64,000 bases of DNA, taken from contig NZ_CP017480.1 of NCBI RefSeq assembly GCF_001887595.1, forward strand, positions 1,116,001 to 1,180,000. Reading direction: 5' to 3'. Both the position numbers and the translations under genes were made by a program. The stretch comes from Luteibacter rhizovicinus DSM 16549. GTDB lineage: Bacteria > Pseudomonadota > Gammaproteobacteria > Xanthomonadales > Rhodanobacteraceae. This document shows, piece by piece, positions 36,550 to 48,500 of the stretch (the first letter of the stretch is position 1; the number at the start of each line of letters is the position of its first letter). Below the pieces are notes generated by a model. It did no database searches. It was not told where the DNA came from and was given only the letters and a program-made list of their open reading frames with translations.

Positions 36550-38331
36550 TTACCGACCGCCGAACAGACGACCGATCCGACGGAAGAAACCCACCTTTTC
36601 CTGCCCCGTCGAGGCAGCCGGCGCCGGCACGTTCGCCGAAGGACGGTTGGCAGCCACCTGGCGCGACGGACGACGGTTCGGATTGCCCTGGCCGTCGGCC
36701 TGGCGCGGTGTCGTGGACGGCTGGCGCGGCGTGGATACCGCCTGACCGTCGGTCTTCACGGCGGCGCCGTTGCCGTTCTCGACACCCTCGCGGGCGCCGC
36801 GACCGCGGCCACCACGACGGCGACGCTTCTTCGGCGCGCCCTCGGCAGCCATGGCTTCCGCTGCGGCCGGCAGGTCGGCGACGGTTTCGGCGACGACGAC
36901 GGTCTTCATCGGCACTTCGACGGGCGAGGCAACGGCGGCGGGCGCGTCGGGACGGGGCGTACGCGGGCGGCGCTCACCGCTACCCGAACGCTCACGGCTA
37001 CCGGAGCGCTCGCCCGAGCGCGGACCGCCACGGCCATCGCGGCTACCGCTGCGACCACCCTTCTCCGGCGGCGCGCCGCGGGTCGGGATGTGGCCATCGT
37101 TGTCGTTCGGGTCGTCGATCTCGTCCTGCACGCCGTCGGCGCGCGGGCGCGGGGCGGGCATCACCAGCATCCGGGCCTCGATCGAGGCGGTCGGGATCTT
37201 CTGGTTGATGTAGGTTTCGATGTCCGGCAGGCCCATCGCGTAGAGATCGCAGGCGAAGCTGATCGCATCGCCTTCGGCGCCCAGGCGCGCGGTACGGCCG
37301 ATGCGGTGGACATAGTCCTCGGCATCCTGCGGCAGGTCGTAGTTGAAGACGTGGCTGACGGCCGGGATGTGCAAGCCGCGGGCGGCGACGTCGGTCGCGA
37401 CCAGGAGATCGATCTGACCATCCTGGAAGCGCTGGAGGAGCTTCTGGCGCTTCACCTGCGGGACATCGCCCGAGATGGCACCGACACGGAAGTTGTGACG
37501 CTTGAGGCGATCGGTGATGCGCTCGGCGGCGGCCTTCGTGTTGACGAAGATGATGCTGCGCTCGGTCTTGCTCTCCTCGAGCAGGTTGAGCAGCAACGGC
37601 ATCTTCTCTTCCTTGGAGGGGAAGTAGACGACCTGGCGCACGCGGTCGGCGGTGACGTTTTCGGTCTCGACGACCAGCTTCTCGGCCTCGTGCATGTGCT
37701 CGTAGGCGAGTTCGAGCACGCGATGGCTCAAGGTGGCCGAGAACAACAGCACCTGGCGCTTCTCGCGGGCCGGCAGGCGACGGAAGATGAAGCGCACGTC
37801 CTTGATGAAGCCGAGATCGAACATGCGGTCGGCTTCGTCGATGACCATGACCTCGACACTGCCGAAGCCGAAGACGTCCTGCTTGTAGTAATCGAGCAGG
37901 CGACCCGGCGTGGCGATGATGATGTCGCAGCCGTCGCGCAGCTGCTGGCGCTGCTTGTCGTAGTCGACGCCGCCGTAGATCAGGGCGCTGCGCAGGCCGG
38001 TGGCCTTGCCGATGACCTGGAAGTCCTTCTCGATCTGGATCGCCAGCTCTCGCGTCGGCGCGATGATCAGCGCGCGCGGATCGGCGTCCTTGCGATCCGG
38101 GGCCGCCGGGTTGTTGAGCAGGCGGTTCATCAGCGCCACGAGGAAGGCGAAGGTCTTGCCCGTACCCGTCTGCGCCTGCCCGGCCACGTCGCGGCCAAGC
38201 AGGGCGACCGGGAGGGTCAGCGCCTGAATCGGAGTGGTGCGGGTGATGCCGGCGGCGGCAAGGCCCTGGTGGAGCAGCGGATGGAGGTCGAGATTTTCGT
38301 AGAAGACGTCGGTGAGAACAGTTTGGGACAT
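36550..38331 (-). CDS. rhlB: ATP-dependent RNA helicase RhlB
   Basis: DEAD-box RNA helicase of 593 residues, partner of the RNA degradosome in gammaproteobacteria. Q motif ([13 protein letters not shown]), Walker [13 protein letters not shown] box [13 protein letters not shown] in LFSATLS, and motif [10 protein letters not shown]. The core ends near residue 400; the remaining ~190 residues are an Arg/Gly/Ser/Pro-rich disordered tail with [12 protein letters not shown] and a final hydrophobic [14 protein letters not shown] that could bind a partner. E. coli RhlB is only 421 residues. It is divergent from trxA-rho as in E. coli. Confidence 0.95.
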   Translation of the reverse strand: MSQTVLTDVFYENLDLHPLLHQGLAAAGITRTTPIQALTLPVALLGRDVAGQAQTGTGKTFAFLVALMNRLLNNPAAPDRKDADPRALIIAPTRELAIQIEKDFQVIGKATGLRSALIYGGVDYDKQRQQLRDGCDIIIATPGRLLDYYKQDVFGFGSVEVMVIDEADRMFDLGFIKDVRFIFRRLPAREKRQVLLFSATLSHRVLELAYEHMHEAEKLVVETENVTADRVRQVVYFPSKEEKMPLLLNLLEESKTERSIIFVNTKAAAERITDRLKRHNFRVGAISGDVPQVKRQKLLQRFQDGQIDLLVATDVAARGLHIPAVSHVFNYDLPQDAEDYVHRIGRTARLGAEGDAISFACDLYAMGLPDIETYINQKIPTASIEARMLVMPAPRPRADGVQDEIDDPNDNDGHIPTRGAPPEKGGRSGSRDGRGGPRSGERSGSRERSGSGERRPRTPRPDAPAAVASPVEVPMKTVVVAETVADLPAAAEAMAAEGAPKKRRRRGGRGRGAREGVENGNGAAVKTDGQAVSTPRQPSTTPRQADGQGNPNRRPSRQVAANRPSANVPAPAASTGQEKVGFFRRIGRLFGGR

Positions 38332-38762
38332 GGTGGGTGGGTGACCTGGGAGTCTCGCGCCGCAAATGCGCGGCAGCGGCCCGGCGGCAAGGGAAGAGCC
38401 GCGGGACGGTGGGTGATCCGGCCGGCGTCACGGGAGAGTCGGGGGCGGCCGGTGCCATGCCGGCGGCCGTACGACGCGCCCGGCGCACGATGGCCGGAGG
38501 CGGCGGCGCGCGACCCGACGACTCCCGCTGGCATAGGTGAAAGGGCTCTGCAGCGAGCCTGTTCACCTATGTCAACGGAAGCCATCCCGTCGGCGCCCTT
38601 GAATCGCTTGTATCGCGCCCCTAGTTGCGTTGGAATGAGGGCCACCGGCTTCAATGGCCAAGACCTTCGGTTCCGGTTGGACCCGCGACATGGGGCTCCT
38701 TAGTGTAGCCGATGCTGGCGTCACGGTCGTCAACCCCCTTTCACCCCCATTTGGAGATCACG
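38332..38762. other. Divergent rhlB / trxA intergenic region
   Basis: 431 bases with no credible gene; it must hold the rhlB and trxA promoters. The rhlB-proximal part is very GC-rich. Its one clear structure is the 40-base hairpin at 38532-38571. Confidence 0.6.
38532..38571. promoter_or_regulatory. Long hairpin in the rhlB/trxA leader
   Basis: CATAGGTGAA (38532-38541) pairs perfectly with TTCACCTATG (38562-38571), and the inner AGGGCTC / GAGCCT extends the stem with few mismatches around a TGCAGC loop. No T run follows on either strand, so it is not a simple terminator. It lies 200 bases before rhlB and about 190 before trxA. Confidence 0.5.
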
Positions 38763-39089
38763 GTGAGCGACAAGATCACCCATACGAGCGACTCTGCGTT
38801 CCAGGCAGAAGTTCTCGATTCCGACACCCCCGTCCTGCTCGACTTCTGGGCGGAATGGTGCGGTCCCTGCAAATCCATCGCCCCGGTGCTCGATGAGCTC
38901 GCTGGCGAGTACGAAGGCAAGCTGAAGATCGTCAAGATCAACATCGACGAGAACCAGCAGACCCCGCGCCAGTTCGGCGTTCGCGGCATCCCCACCCTCA
39001 TGATCTTCAAGGATGGCAAGGTCGCCGGCACGCAGATCGGCGCCGTGGGCAAGGGCCAGCTGGCCAAGTTCATCGAAGCCTCGATCTGA
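38763..39089 (+). CDS. trxA: Thioredoxin
   Basis: Cytosolic disulfide reductase of 108 residues (E. coli 109). Active site WAEWCGPC with Cys33 and Cys36, cis-proline in [11 protein letters not shown]. The GTG start at 38763 matches the family start ([12 protein letters not shown]) and has GGAG upstream; an upstream ATG at 38712 is not conserved. Followed by rho after a structured leader, as in E. coli. Confidence 0.96.
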   Translation: MSDKITHTSDSAFQAEVLDSDTPVLLDFWAEWCGPCKSIAPVLDELAGEYEGKLKIVKINIDENQQTPRQFGVRGIPTLMIFKDGKVAGTQIGAVGKGQLAKFIEASI

Positions 39090-39120
39090 TCGCTCTAGCT
39101 GTACGTTTCACTTAAGCCGC

Positions 39121-39152
39121 CGCGTGAGGCGCTTTACGCCGCGCCTCACGCG
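39121..39152 (+). promoter_or_regulatory. Hairpin in trxA-rho leader
   Basis: Perfect 11-bp inverted repeat CGCGTGAGGCG / CGCCTCACGCG with a 10-base loop, 32 bases after trxA and about 100 before rho. No T run follows directly. It may be a trxA 3' end or part of a rho leader; in E. coli, rho is autoregulated through its leader. Confidence 0.5.
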
Positions 39153-39248
39153 ATGCTAGGCTTCAGGAGTTCGCCGGGACATGCCTTGTCCCCCATGCTG
39201 CGAACCCTCTCCCATTTTTTCTTCAACGGCGCCCCGTGAGGTTTGCCC

Positions 39249-41159
<1,911 letters not shown>

Positions 41160-41182
41160 CCGCGCCTCGTGGAATCCAGCGA

Positions 41183-41213
41183 AAGGCCGCCTCCGGGCGG
41201 CCTTTTCGTTTTT
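41183..41213 (+). terminator. Terminator of rho
   Basis: AAGGCCGCC-TCCG-GGCGGCCTT followed by TTCGTTTTT, 24 bases after the rho stop. Confidence 0.88.
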
Positions 41214-41330
41214 CGCGCCCTCGCGCCGCATTTGCTACCCTGCGCCGCCGGGCATAACACCTTTTCCCGGCAGGCATACGCCCCCATGTGTGCCGCATCC
41301 GGCCCTGCCGCTCTCGTTCAAGGAAAGTCC

Positions 41331-42701
41331 GTGTCCATACCCAGCGCCGCCAAGAGCACGCCCATCGGCGACCGTAACGATCTGGTCGCCTATCTCGCCG
41401 CGGGCGAGAAGCCGCGTGAGGCCTGGCGCATCGGGACCGAACACGAGAAGTTCGGCTTCTACACGGACGACCTCACCCCGCCCCCCTTCGACGGCGATCG
41501 GCCGGGCATCCGCCAGCTTCTCGAGACCCTCGCCACGCGCTTCGGCTGGGACGTCGCCCGCGAAGGCGAGACGCCGGTCGCGCTGACCAAGGGCATGGCC
41601 AACATCACCCTGGAGCCAGCCGGCCAGCTGGAGCTCTCCGGCGCGCCGCTGCATTCGATCCATGAGACGTGCGACGAGGTCACCGAGCACCTCCGTGAGG
41701 TCCGTTCCGTGGCCGAGGAACTCGGCATCGGCTTCTTCGGCATGGGCTTTCAGCCGAAGTGGCGTCGTGACCAGATGCCGTGGATGCCCAAGGGCCGCTA
41801 CAAGATCATGCGCGAGTACATGCCCAAGGTCGGTTCGCTCGGCCTGGACATGATGACCCGCACCTGCACCGTCCAGGTCAACCTCGATTTCGCCACGGAA
41901 GCGGACATGGTGAAGAAGTTCCGCGTGGGTCTGGCGCTGCAGCCGATCGCGACGGCACTGTTCGCCAACTCGCCGTTCACCGAAGGCAAGCCGAACGGCT
42001 ACAAGTCCTTCCGCTCGCATGTGTGGACCGACACCGACGCCGACCGCACCGGCATGCTCGATTTCGTCTTCGAAGACGGTTTCGGCTACGAGCGCTATGT
42101 CGACTACATCCTCGATGTGCCGATGTACTTCAGCTATCGCGACGGCAAGTACGTCGACCTCTCCGGCCAGGATTTCAAGAAGTTCATGCGTGGCGAACTC
42201 CCCGCGCTGCCGGGCGTGCAGGCAAACATGAAGGACTGGGCAGACCACCTGACCACCGCCTTCCCGGAAGTTCGCCTGAAGCAATACCTGGAAATGCGTG
42301 GGGCCGACACCAGCACCTGGAACTCGCTGTGCGCATTGCCTGCATTCTGGGTCGGCCTGCTGTATGACGATGTGGCGCTCGATGCCGCGTGGGATCTCGT
42401 GAAGGACTTCACCCGGGCCGAGCGCCATGCGCTGCGCGATGGCGTGCCCAAGGATGCTCTGGCACTGCGCTTCCGCGATCACACCGTGCGCGAACTCGCG
42501 CTCGAGGCGGTGAAGATCGCTTCGCATGGTTTGAAGCGTCGTAACGTGCAGGGCCACCGCGGTACCGACGAGTCGATCTACCTCGAGCCGCTGGAAGAGA
42601 TGGCGCTGTCGGGCAAGACCCAGGCCGATACCAAGCTGGAACTGTTCCACGGCCGCTGGAACGGCAGCGTGGATCCGATCTTCAGCGAATACGCGTACTG
42701 A
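41331..42701 (+). CDS. gshA: Glutamate-cysteine ligase (plant-type)
   Basis: First enzyme of glutathione synthesis, joining glutamate and cysteine with ATP in the cytosol; 456 residues. It is of the GCS2/plant-like class found in xanthomonads and alphaproteobacteria, not the E. coli class: WRIGTEHEKFGFY near the N-terminus holds the metal/glutamate-binding residues, ANITLEPAGQLELSGAPL is the class signature, and MGFQPKWRRDQMPWMPKGRY is a long conserved block. GTG at 41331 with AAGGAAAG upstream is preferred over the ATG-rich but unconserved frame to 41169. Glutathione also regulates Kef-type antiporters such as the one at 49042. Confidence 0.95.
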   Translation: MSIPSAAKSTPIGDRNDLVAYLAAGEKPREAWRIGTEHEKFGFYTDDLTPPPFDGDRPGIRQLLETLATRFGWDVAREGETPVALTKGMANITLEPAGQLELSGAPLHSIHETCDEVTEHLREVRSVAEELGIGFFGMGFQPKWRRDQMPWMPKGRYKIMREYMPKVGSLGLDMMTRTCTVQVNLDFATEADMVKKFRVGLALQPIATALFANSPFTEGKPNGYKSFRSHVWTDTDADRTGMLDFVFEDGFGYERYVDYILDVPMYFSYRDGKYVDLSGQDFKKFMRGELPALPGVQANMKDWADHLTTAFPEVRLKQYLEMRGADTSTWNSLCALPAFWVGLLYDDVALDAAWDLVKDFTRAERHALRDGVPKDALALRFRDHTVRELALEAVKIASHGLKRRNVQGHRGTDESIYLEPLEEMALSGKTQADTKLELFHGRWNGSVDPIFSEYAY

Positions 42702-42711
42702 GGCCGCACGC

Positions 42712-43410
42712 ATGCAGATGAGCGAAACGAAACTCGGCCGCCTCGACGACCTGCTGGCCTCGACCAACCGCTACTCCCTGGAAGCCCTCGACGGCCTGTT
42801 CTCGGCGGCTCTGGTCGGACCGATCGATGTGGATGTCGATGACTGCGTTGCCGTGCTGGAACTCGGCGGGGCGACGCCATGGTCGTCGGAAGCCGAAGCG
42901 AGCGAAGCCGACGGCCTGATGCGGGAATTCTGGCAGGTCATTGCCGCCCGCGTGGCCGCCGATCCGAAGGTACTTGGCGAAGAATCCCTGCCCTTTATCG
43001 ACTCGCCGGAGGAATTCGACGAGATCGATGACATCAGCACGTACACCGGTGATTTCCCGATCGCCAGCGACTGGGCTATCGGCTTTCGCTTTGCTCTCAA
43101 CGAGTGGGGCGAGGCCTGGGACGAATGGATGGATGAGAGCCTTTATCCGTTCATGGGCATGCTGATGACGCTGTCGGCAGATCAGACCGAAGCGACACCG
43201 GATATGCCGGCGCTGCCGTTGCCCTCGTTCGAGGAGCGGATGGGCTTGCTCAACGAGATTCCGTTCCAGCTGGCGAAGCTGTACCGGCGCCGCCATCCCG
43301 ACCATGGAAAGACGTTGCGTCGCGACCCTTCGAAGGTCGGGCGGAACGATCCGTGTTCGTGTGGGAGTGGGAAGAAATACAAGAAGTGTTGCGGGAGTGG
43401 GGAAGCGTAA
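42712..43410 (+). CDS. UPF0149/YecA-like protein with C-terminal SEC-C motif
   Basis: Acidic protein of 232 residues. The UPF0149 (YgfB/YecA) helical domain covers about 5-185, with DWAIGFRFALNEWGEAWDEW, and a zinc-binding SEC-C motif ends the protein (GRNDPCSCGSGKKYKKCC). The function of YecA-like proteins is largely unknown; in E. coli YecA binds ribosomes and SecA. The start ATG 42712 lies 10 bases after gshA; ATG 42718 is a possible alternative. Confidence 0.9.
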   Translation: MQMSETKLGRLDDLLASTNRYSLEALDGLFSAALVGPIDVDVDDCVAVLELGGATPWSSEAEASEADGLMREFWQVIAARVAADPKVLGEESLPFIDSPEEFDEIDDISTYTGDFPIASDWAIGFRFALNEWGEAWDEWMDESLYPFMGMLMTLSADQTEATPDMPALPLPSFEERMGLLNEIPFQLAKLYRRRHPDHGKTLRRDPSKVGRNDPCSCGSGKKYKKCCGSGEA

Positions 43411-43414
43411 GAGC

Positions 43415-43437
43415 TCGCCACTGAAGCGGCTCCCACA
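43415..43437 (-). repeat. Solo REP unit
   Basis: TCGCCACTGAAGCGGCTCCC (from 43415) matches the REP half-unit, five bases after the UPF0149 gene stop. Confidence 0.75.
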
Positions 43438-43440
43438 AAA

Positions 43441-43472
43441 AAAACCTCCCCGTTGCCGGGGAGGTTTTTTTG
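43441..43472. terminator. Bidirectional terminator
   Basis: AACCTCCCC / GGGGAGGTT with A residues before and seven T residues after, between the convergent UPF0149 and fadL genes, serving both. Confidence 0.9.
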
Positions 43473-43497
43473 GTTTCAGGCCTTACTGATCAGACGA

Positions 43498-44925
43498 TCA
43501 AAATGCGTACTTGGCCGACACGCTGAGCAGGTTACCCTTGTCGTCGCTCTCGCCCATGATGCGATCGAGCGTCGAGCTCTCGCCACCGGCGATGTGCGCC
43601 TTGTTGACGAAGATGTGGGCGTAACCGGCGTTGATCTCGAGACGGTCGGTAGCCTTGTAGCCCAGACCGAACGCGACCCACTTGCGGGTGGAGTCCGGCA
43701 CGCGGACGTCACGGTTCTGGTCTTCGGTCGGCGTCGTGTCGACGGCGACACCGGTACGCAGCGTGAGCTTGTCCGTCATGTAGTACTCGCCACCCACGGA
43801 CACGAACCAGCTGTTGTGCCAGCCGAAGTGCTCGGTGTTCTGCGGCTGGTTCGGGTTTTCAAAGTTGACGGTGAGGTCCTGGAAGGAATCCCACTTGGTC
43901 CACGATGCGTCGATACCCCAACCGAACTTCGATGCCTGGTGCCAGTAGCTGGCGGTCGCGACAGCCGGCGTGGTGAAGCCTGCCGAGCCGTTGGTGTGGG
44001 TGAACGGCGGCTGGCCGCTGCCGAGCAGGGCGCCCACCGTCGGGTTCGACAGGACGGCGGTCACGTTCGACGGCATGGTGAAGTTACCGGTGCCTTCGAG
44101 CGTGTGCTTGATCTTGCTGCGGTAGTTCAGCGCGAGGCGATCGGTATCCGTCAGGCGCCACAGGCCACCGAGCTGCCAGCCGTAGCCCCAGTCGTCACCC
44201 TTGATGCGGGCGATACCGTCGCTGCCCGGCGGGACAACGGTGGCGTACTGCTGCGCCAGGCCGCGGGCAACGAGCGGCGAGATCTGACCGGCAGCGGCGG
44301 CGCGCTGGATCAGGCCGAGGCCGACGGTGTTGTAGTTGATCGCGCTGGTCAGTTCGGCGCTGGTCTTCTGCGCGATGAAGCTGGCGCCGATGGCGAACGT
44401 ATCGGTGACATCGAACGAAGCCGAAAGCGTGGCGTCGAACGACTTGAAGTCGGACTTGATGCCGTTGTAACGGCCCTTCCAGTCGGAGTCATAGTCGGTC
44501 TTGAAACCGAACGGGGCGGTCAGGCCAAGGCCGATGTGCAGGCGATCGTTCACCTGGGTGGCGAAGTACATCGCCGGGACCGGGATGGTCGTGCCGGCGT
44601 CGCCGCCGTTGCCACCGGAGATCGGGCGACCCTGGGCATCGGTCGCGGTGCCGTGGAACTTGGTGCTGAAATTGATGCCGGTGACATCGGCCTGGACGAC
44701 ATTGCCCTTGAGCAGGGACATGGCGGCCGGGTTGTTCACGATGACCGAGGCATCGTCACCTGCGGCGGCAGAACCGGCGAAGGCGCGACCGAGCGCGGCG
44801 GCGCTGTTTTCCTTGAGCTGGAAAGCACTGGCGTGCGCGGCCTGGGGAGCCACCAGCGCGCCGGCGATGGCCAGCGAAAGGGCGGCAATGGCCAGCGGAC
44901 GGGTATTGAGGTTCAGCTTCGACAT
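43498..44925 (-). CDS. fadL: FadL/OmpP1-family outer-membrane transporter
   Basis: Fourteen-stranded outer-membrane channel for long-chain fatty acids or other hydrophobic compounds, 475 residues. The signal peptide ends near residue 33 (GALVAPQAAHASAF). The N-terminal hatch has SAAALGRAFAGSAA and the family motif NNPAAMSLL, followed by barrel strands and a C-terminal LSVSAKYAF. RBS and start are adjacent to GGAGCCACCCCGA. Substrate specificity (fatty acids versus aromatics) cannot be told from sequence. Confidence 0.93.
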   Translation of the reverse strand: MSKLNLNTRPLAIAALSLAIAGALVAPQAAHASAFQLKENSAAALGRAFAGSAAAGDDASVIVNNPAAMSLLKGNVVQADVTGINFSTKFHGTATDAQGRPISGGNGGDAGTTIPVPAMYFATQVNDRLHIGLGLTAPFGFKTDYDSDWKGRYNGIKSDFKSFDATLSASFDVTDTFAIGASFIAQKTSAELTSAINYNTVGLGLIQRAAAAGQISPLVARGLAQQYATVVPPGSDGIARIKGDDWGYGWQLGGLWRLTDTDRLALNYRSKIKHTLEGTGNFTMPSNVTAVLSNPTVGALLGSGQPPFTHTNGSAGFTTPAVATASYWHQASKFGWGIDASWTKWDSFQDLTVNFENPNQPQNTEHFGWHNSWFVSVGGEYYMTDKLTLRTGVAVDTTPTEDQNRDVRVPDSTRKWVAFGLGYKATDRLEINAGYAHIFVNKAHIAGGESSTLDRIMGESDDKGNLLSVSAKYAF

Positions 44926-45075
44926 TCGGGGTGGCTCCTGCTTTTTGTTCTGCTCTGGGTCGACGTCACGTTCGCGGAAAACCTAAAATTTATCCGTTTT
45001 CATACGCGCGTTTAACAATCTGGGGTGGAACTCTGGACGACTTGACGAGAAATTTGCAAGTGCTAATGCAACAAA

Positions 45076-45099
45076 GCTGTAACGGCGGGGGTTTACAGC
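45076..45099. promoter_or_regulatory. Inverted repeat between fadL and ycgL
   Basis: GCTGTAA (45076-45082) and TTACAGC (45093-45099) form a perfect 7-bp inverted repeat with a 10-base centre in the divergent fadL/ycgL region. It could be an operator; the factor is unknown. Confidence 0.4.
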
Positions 45100-45161
45100 A
45101 CTGCCTGGGGGGCCCCACTTTTGGTAGGGTGGTAAGCCGAATCGCAAGCGAGACTGCCGTC

Positions 45162-45464
45162 ATGCACTGCTACGTCTACGCCAGCCTGCGCAAACCCGAC
45201 ACCTACGTCTGGATGACCCGCCGCGACGGGTTCGAGATGCTTCCCGAACCGCTCGTCCTCCTCCTGGGCGAGCTCCGCTTCGTCCTCGAAGTGGAGCTGA
45301 CACCACAGCGGAAGCTGCCGCACGACGATTCCGACCGTATCCTCACCAATCTGGCCGGCTGCGGCTGGCACCTGCAGACCCCGTCCAACGAGACGCTCAC
45401 CGTCTGCAACCAACCCAACTTCAACCGGCAGATCGATCCCGACCTGACGCTCGTCCGCGCTTGA
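45162..45464 (+). CDS. YcgL-domain protein
   Basis: Small cytosolic protein of 100 residues with the YcgL fold: CYVYASLRKPDTYVW at the start, FEMLPEPLVLLLGELRFVLEV in the middle, and WHLQTPSNE near the end. The function of YcgL proteins is unknown. ATG at 45162 is the family start; the frame extends to 44931 without homology. Confidence 0.9.
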   Translation: MHCYVYASLRKPDTYVWMTRRDGFEMLPEPLVLLLGELRFVLEVELTPQRKLPHDDSDRILTNLAGCGWHLQTPSNETLTVCNQPNFNRQIDPDLTLVRA

Positions 45465-45554
45465 CCTCGCCGAATACGCGCAGGGGCGCGCCGTGTCGCG
45501 CGGGTTAACGCCGCGTTACCGCGCCACCCCTGTGGCGTCCGTATACTCCCGCGC

Positions 45555-48500
45555 ATGGCCAATCCCAAACGTCGACGACCACCGCTGATCAAGGCACTGC
45601 CCTGGTTCCTCCCTGCCCTCGCCGCTGTCGCGTGCGCCGGGTTGACCGCTTCACCGCTCGCGCTGATACCGCTCCTGCTCGCCAACGCCCTGGCCATGGG
45701 CGCGGTGTGCCATGCGATCGGCTTCGACCCGGAGCAGAGCTACCTGCGCACGACGCTGCGTCGCGGTTCGGCACACGTGGTGATGTTCACGATTTACACC
45801 TTCGTCGTCTTCGTGCTGGTCGCGTGGCCGCTCCTGAAGCTCACCCAGGCACCCAGCCTCGGGGCCGCACTTCTGCTGGCCGCGACGCTCGTCGTCGCGC
45901 TGGCCGCCCTTTGGCGCGTGTGGCCGGCCTTCGGCCTGCTTTTCCTCTGGGACGACGCCTACCCGGAAGACAGCAACACGGGTTCGTGGATCTTCACCGC
46001 CGTGGCGCGATCCATCTCGTTCGGCCGTCACCTGTCGGCGGAAGAGCGCTTTTTCTCGCATTTCGTGCCGGCCGCCCTGGGCTTGCTGGTGCTGGCCTTC
46101 TGCGCGGTGGCCTTGTCGGGCCTCTACGGGGTGTTTCCGTCGGAGATGCGGATCGCTGCGCTGGCCATCTACGGCGTCGTGCTACTGCCGGTCTGCGGGA
46201 TGGTGATCGCCAACCGCACGCTGCGCGCCCTGCTCTGCGATCGCCGCGGGCACATCCGCACGGCCCGTGCGGAGCCCCGTCGCGAACCCCTCGTCGACAC
46301 GCCTGCCGCGCCTGCGCCGATCCCCGTCCTGTCCAGCGAAGAAAGCCAGCCGGGCGTGCGTGAGCGCGCCCTCCTCGCCGCCGCACGCGAAGGCGATATC
46401 GCCCGTGCCGTGGCGCTCGTGGAAGCCGGTGCCGATCCCGACACCGGTGCCGAACCGGGTGAGCGCGACCAGCGCCCCGTGCTCACCCTGGCGGCGCTCT
46501 CGCCCGACATGCGCCTGTTGCGTGCACTTATCGCCCGCGGCGCGCAGGTGAATCGCGCACAGAACGGTATCACCGCCCTGCTCGCCGCGACGCGTGACAG
46601 CTGGCATGGCCGGCCCGAGGCCGTTCTCACCTTGCTGACCAACGGCGCGGATGCCTCCGGCACGGACGCCGAGGGCAACACGCCGCTGCATGGCGCCGTG
46701 CTCGGCGCCGAGCCGACCGTGGCGGCCATGCTCCTCGATGCCGGTGCCGCCGTCGATGCAGCGAACGCTGCCGGCGACACGCCTCTCGCGATCGCCTGCC
46801 GGGGTGCCAACTGGGCGCTCGCTCGTTTCCTTCTGGAGCACGGCGCCAAGCCGGCTCCCGTCGGTGGCGAACCGGCCCTCGTCGCGGCAGCCGGTATCGC
46901 GGACGACGACGCCGAGGGCGTGAAAGTGCTGCTCCGGCACAAGGGACCCGTGAACGCCGTCAATGCGCAAGGCCGCACAGCGCTTATCGCTGCGGCTGCC
47001 GAAGGACACGAGCAGATCGCGCGTGCGCTGCTGCAAGCGAACGCCAATCCCAACCTCGCCGATCGCCACGGCACCACGGCACTGATGGAGGCCGCGCGCG
47101 CAGGTGCGCATGGCATCGTCCAGCTGCTGGCCGATGCCAACGCGGATGCCTCGCCGCGCGACGGTCACGGTCGCGACGCCCTCACGCTCGCCAGCCAGTC
47201 GCCGCGCGCGCAAGCCGCCACGGTACGTGCATTGCTCGCCCTGGGAGCCCAGCCGAAGGAACCTGGCGCCGACGGTCGCAGCGCGCTGGACCATGCTGCC
47301 GCCGCGGGCCGTTGGGACTTCGTCGCCCTGCTCGATCCCGAAACACCGCTGCCGACATCGCTGAGCGAATCCGTCGTTCCCGAAGCCGGTGCCGATTCGC
47401 CCATGCACCTCTACGACGCATTGCGCTTCGGCCACTGGGCCGTCGCCTCGACGTTCGCCGCCAAGGTGCGCGAATGGCCCACGGACGAACTCGCGGCGCT
47501 GTACGTCGATCTCGCCGGCGCGGGCTTCGAGTCCGCACGTGCGTGGCTGCTGGATCACGGACTGAGCGCCGAGGCGCGTCTTGCCATTCCGGCGGACGAA
47601 ACCAGCGGGCTCGGCCGCCGGCTCTTCGACGCCTTGCTGCCGCAGCTTCCCCAGGCCGCCGACGCGCTGCTGCAACTGATGCGTAGCGGAGCCACGCCAG
47701 CGGGCGCAGGCCTGCTCGGCCAGGCCATCTGCCGGCTGGACGGCGCGGACGAGCGCCTGACGCTGGCCATGCTCGAGGCCGGCGCCGATCCGTTTGGCGC
47801 GGATAGCCGAGGTCGTACGCCGATGCACATGGCTGCCGCCACGGGCCGCGTGGCCTTGCTCGGCGCGCTGCTTGCCCGCGGCATGGACCCGAACGTGCGC
47901 GATGCGGGCGGCCGTACGCCGCTGCACGCCGCGCTGGAACAGGGCGGCGAGAGCCTGCCCCTGGTCCGTCTGCTCGTCGCGAACGGCGCCGATCCCGAGG
48001 CGGCCGACGTCAATGGTGAGACGCCGTACGGCCTGGGCATCGGCCACGGCGATGTGGAGCGCTGGCTCAGTTGGGCCGCCTGGCCGCTGCCGCGTCGTGC
48101 CCTGCGCGCCGACGATCTTCCTGCCGCCGCCGCCGCTGGCGACACGCAAGCCGTGGATCGCCTGCTCGAACTCGGCTTCGGGATCGACACACGCGATGCG
48201 CAAGGCGCCACCGCCCTGCTGCGCGCCGCCGGCGCCGGCCAGCGCGATGTCGCGGAGCATCTGCTCAACGCAGGGGCCGATCCCACCGTCACCGCGGCGT
48301 CTGGCATCACACCCCTCGCCGCCGCGGTCAACGCGCGCCGCGAAAGCGTCGTCGAGCTCCTGCTCGCGCGCGGTGTGGATGTCGACCAGCGACTGCCCGG
48401 CGACGCCACCGCACTCATGATCGCCGCGACACTGGGCTATCCCGAGATCGCTGACATGTTGCTGGCGCGGGGCGCCAACGCGAACGCCGAAGATGCGCAC

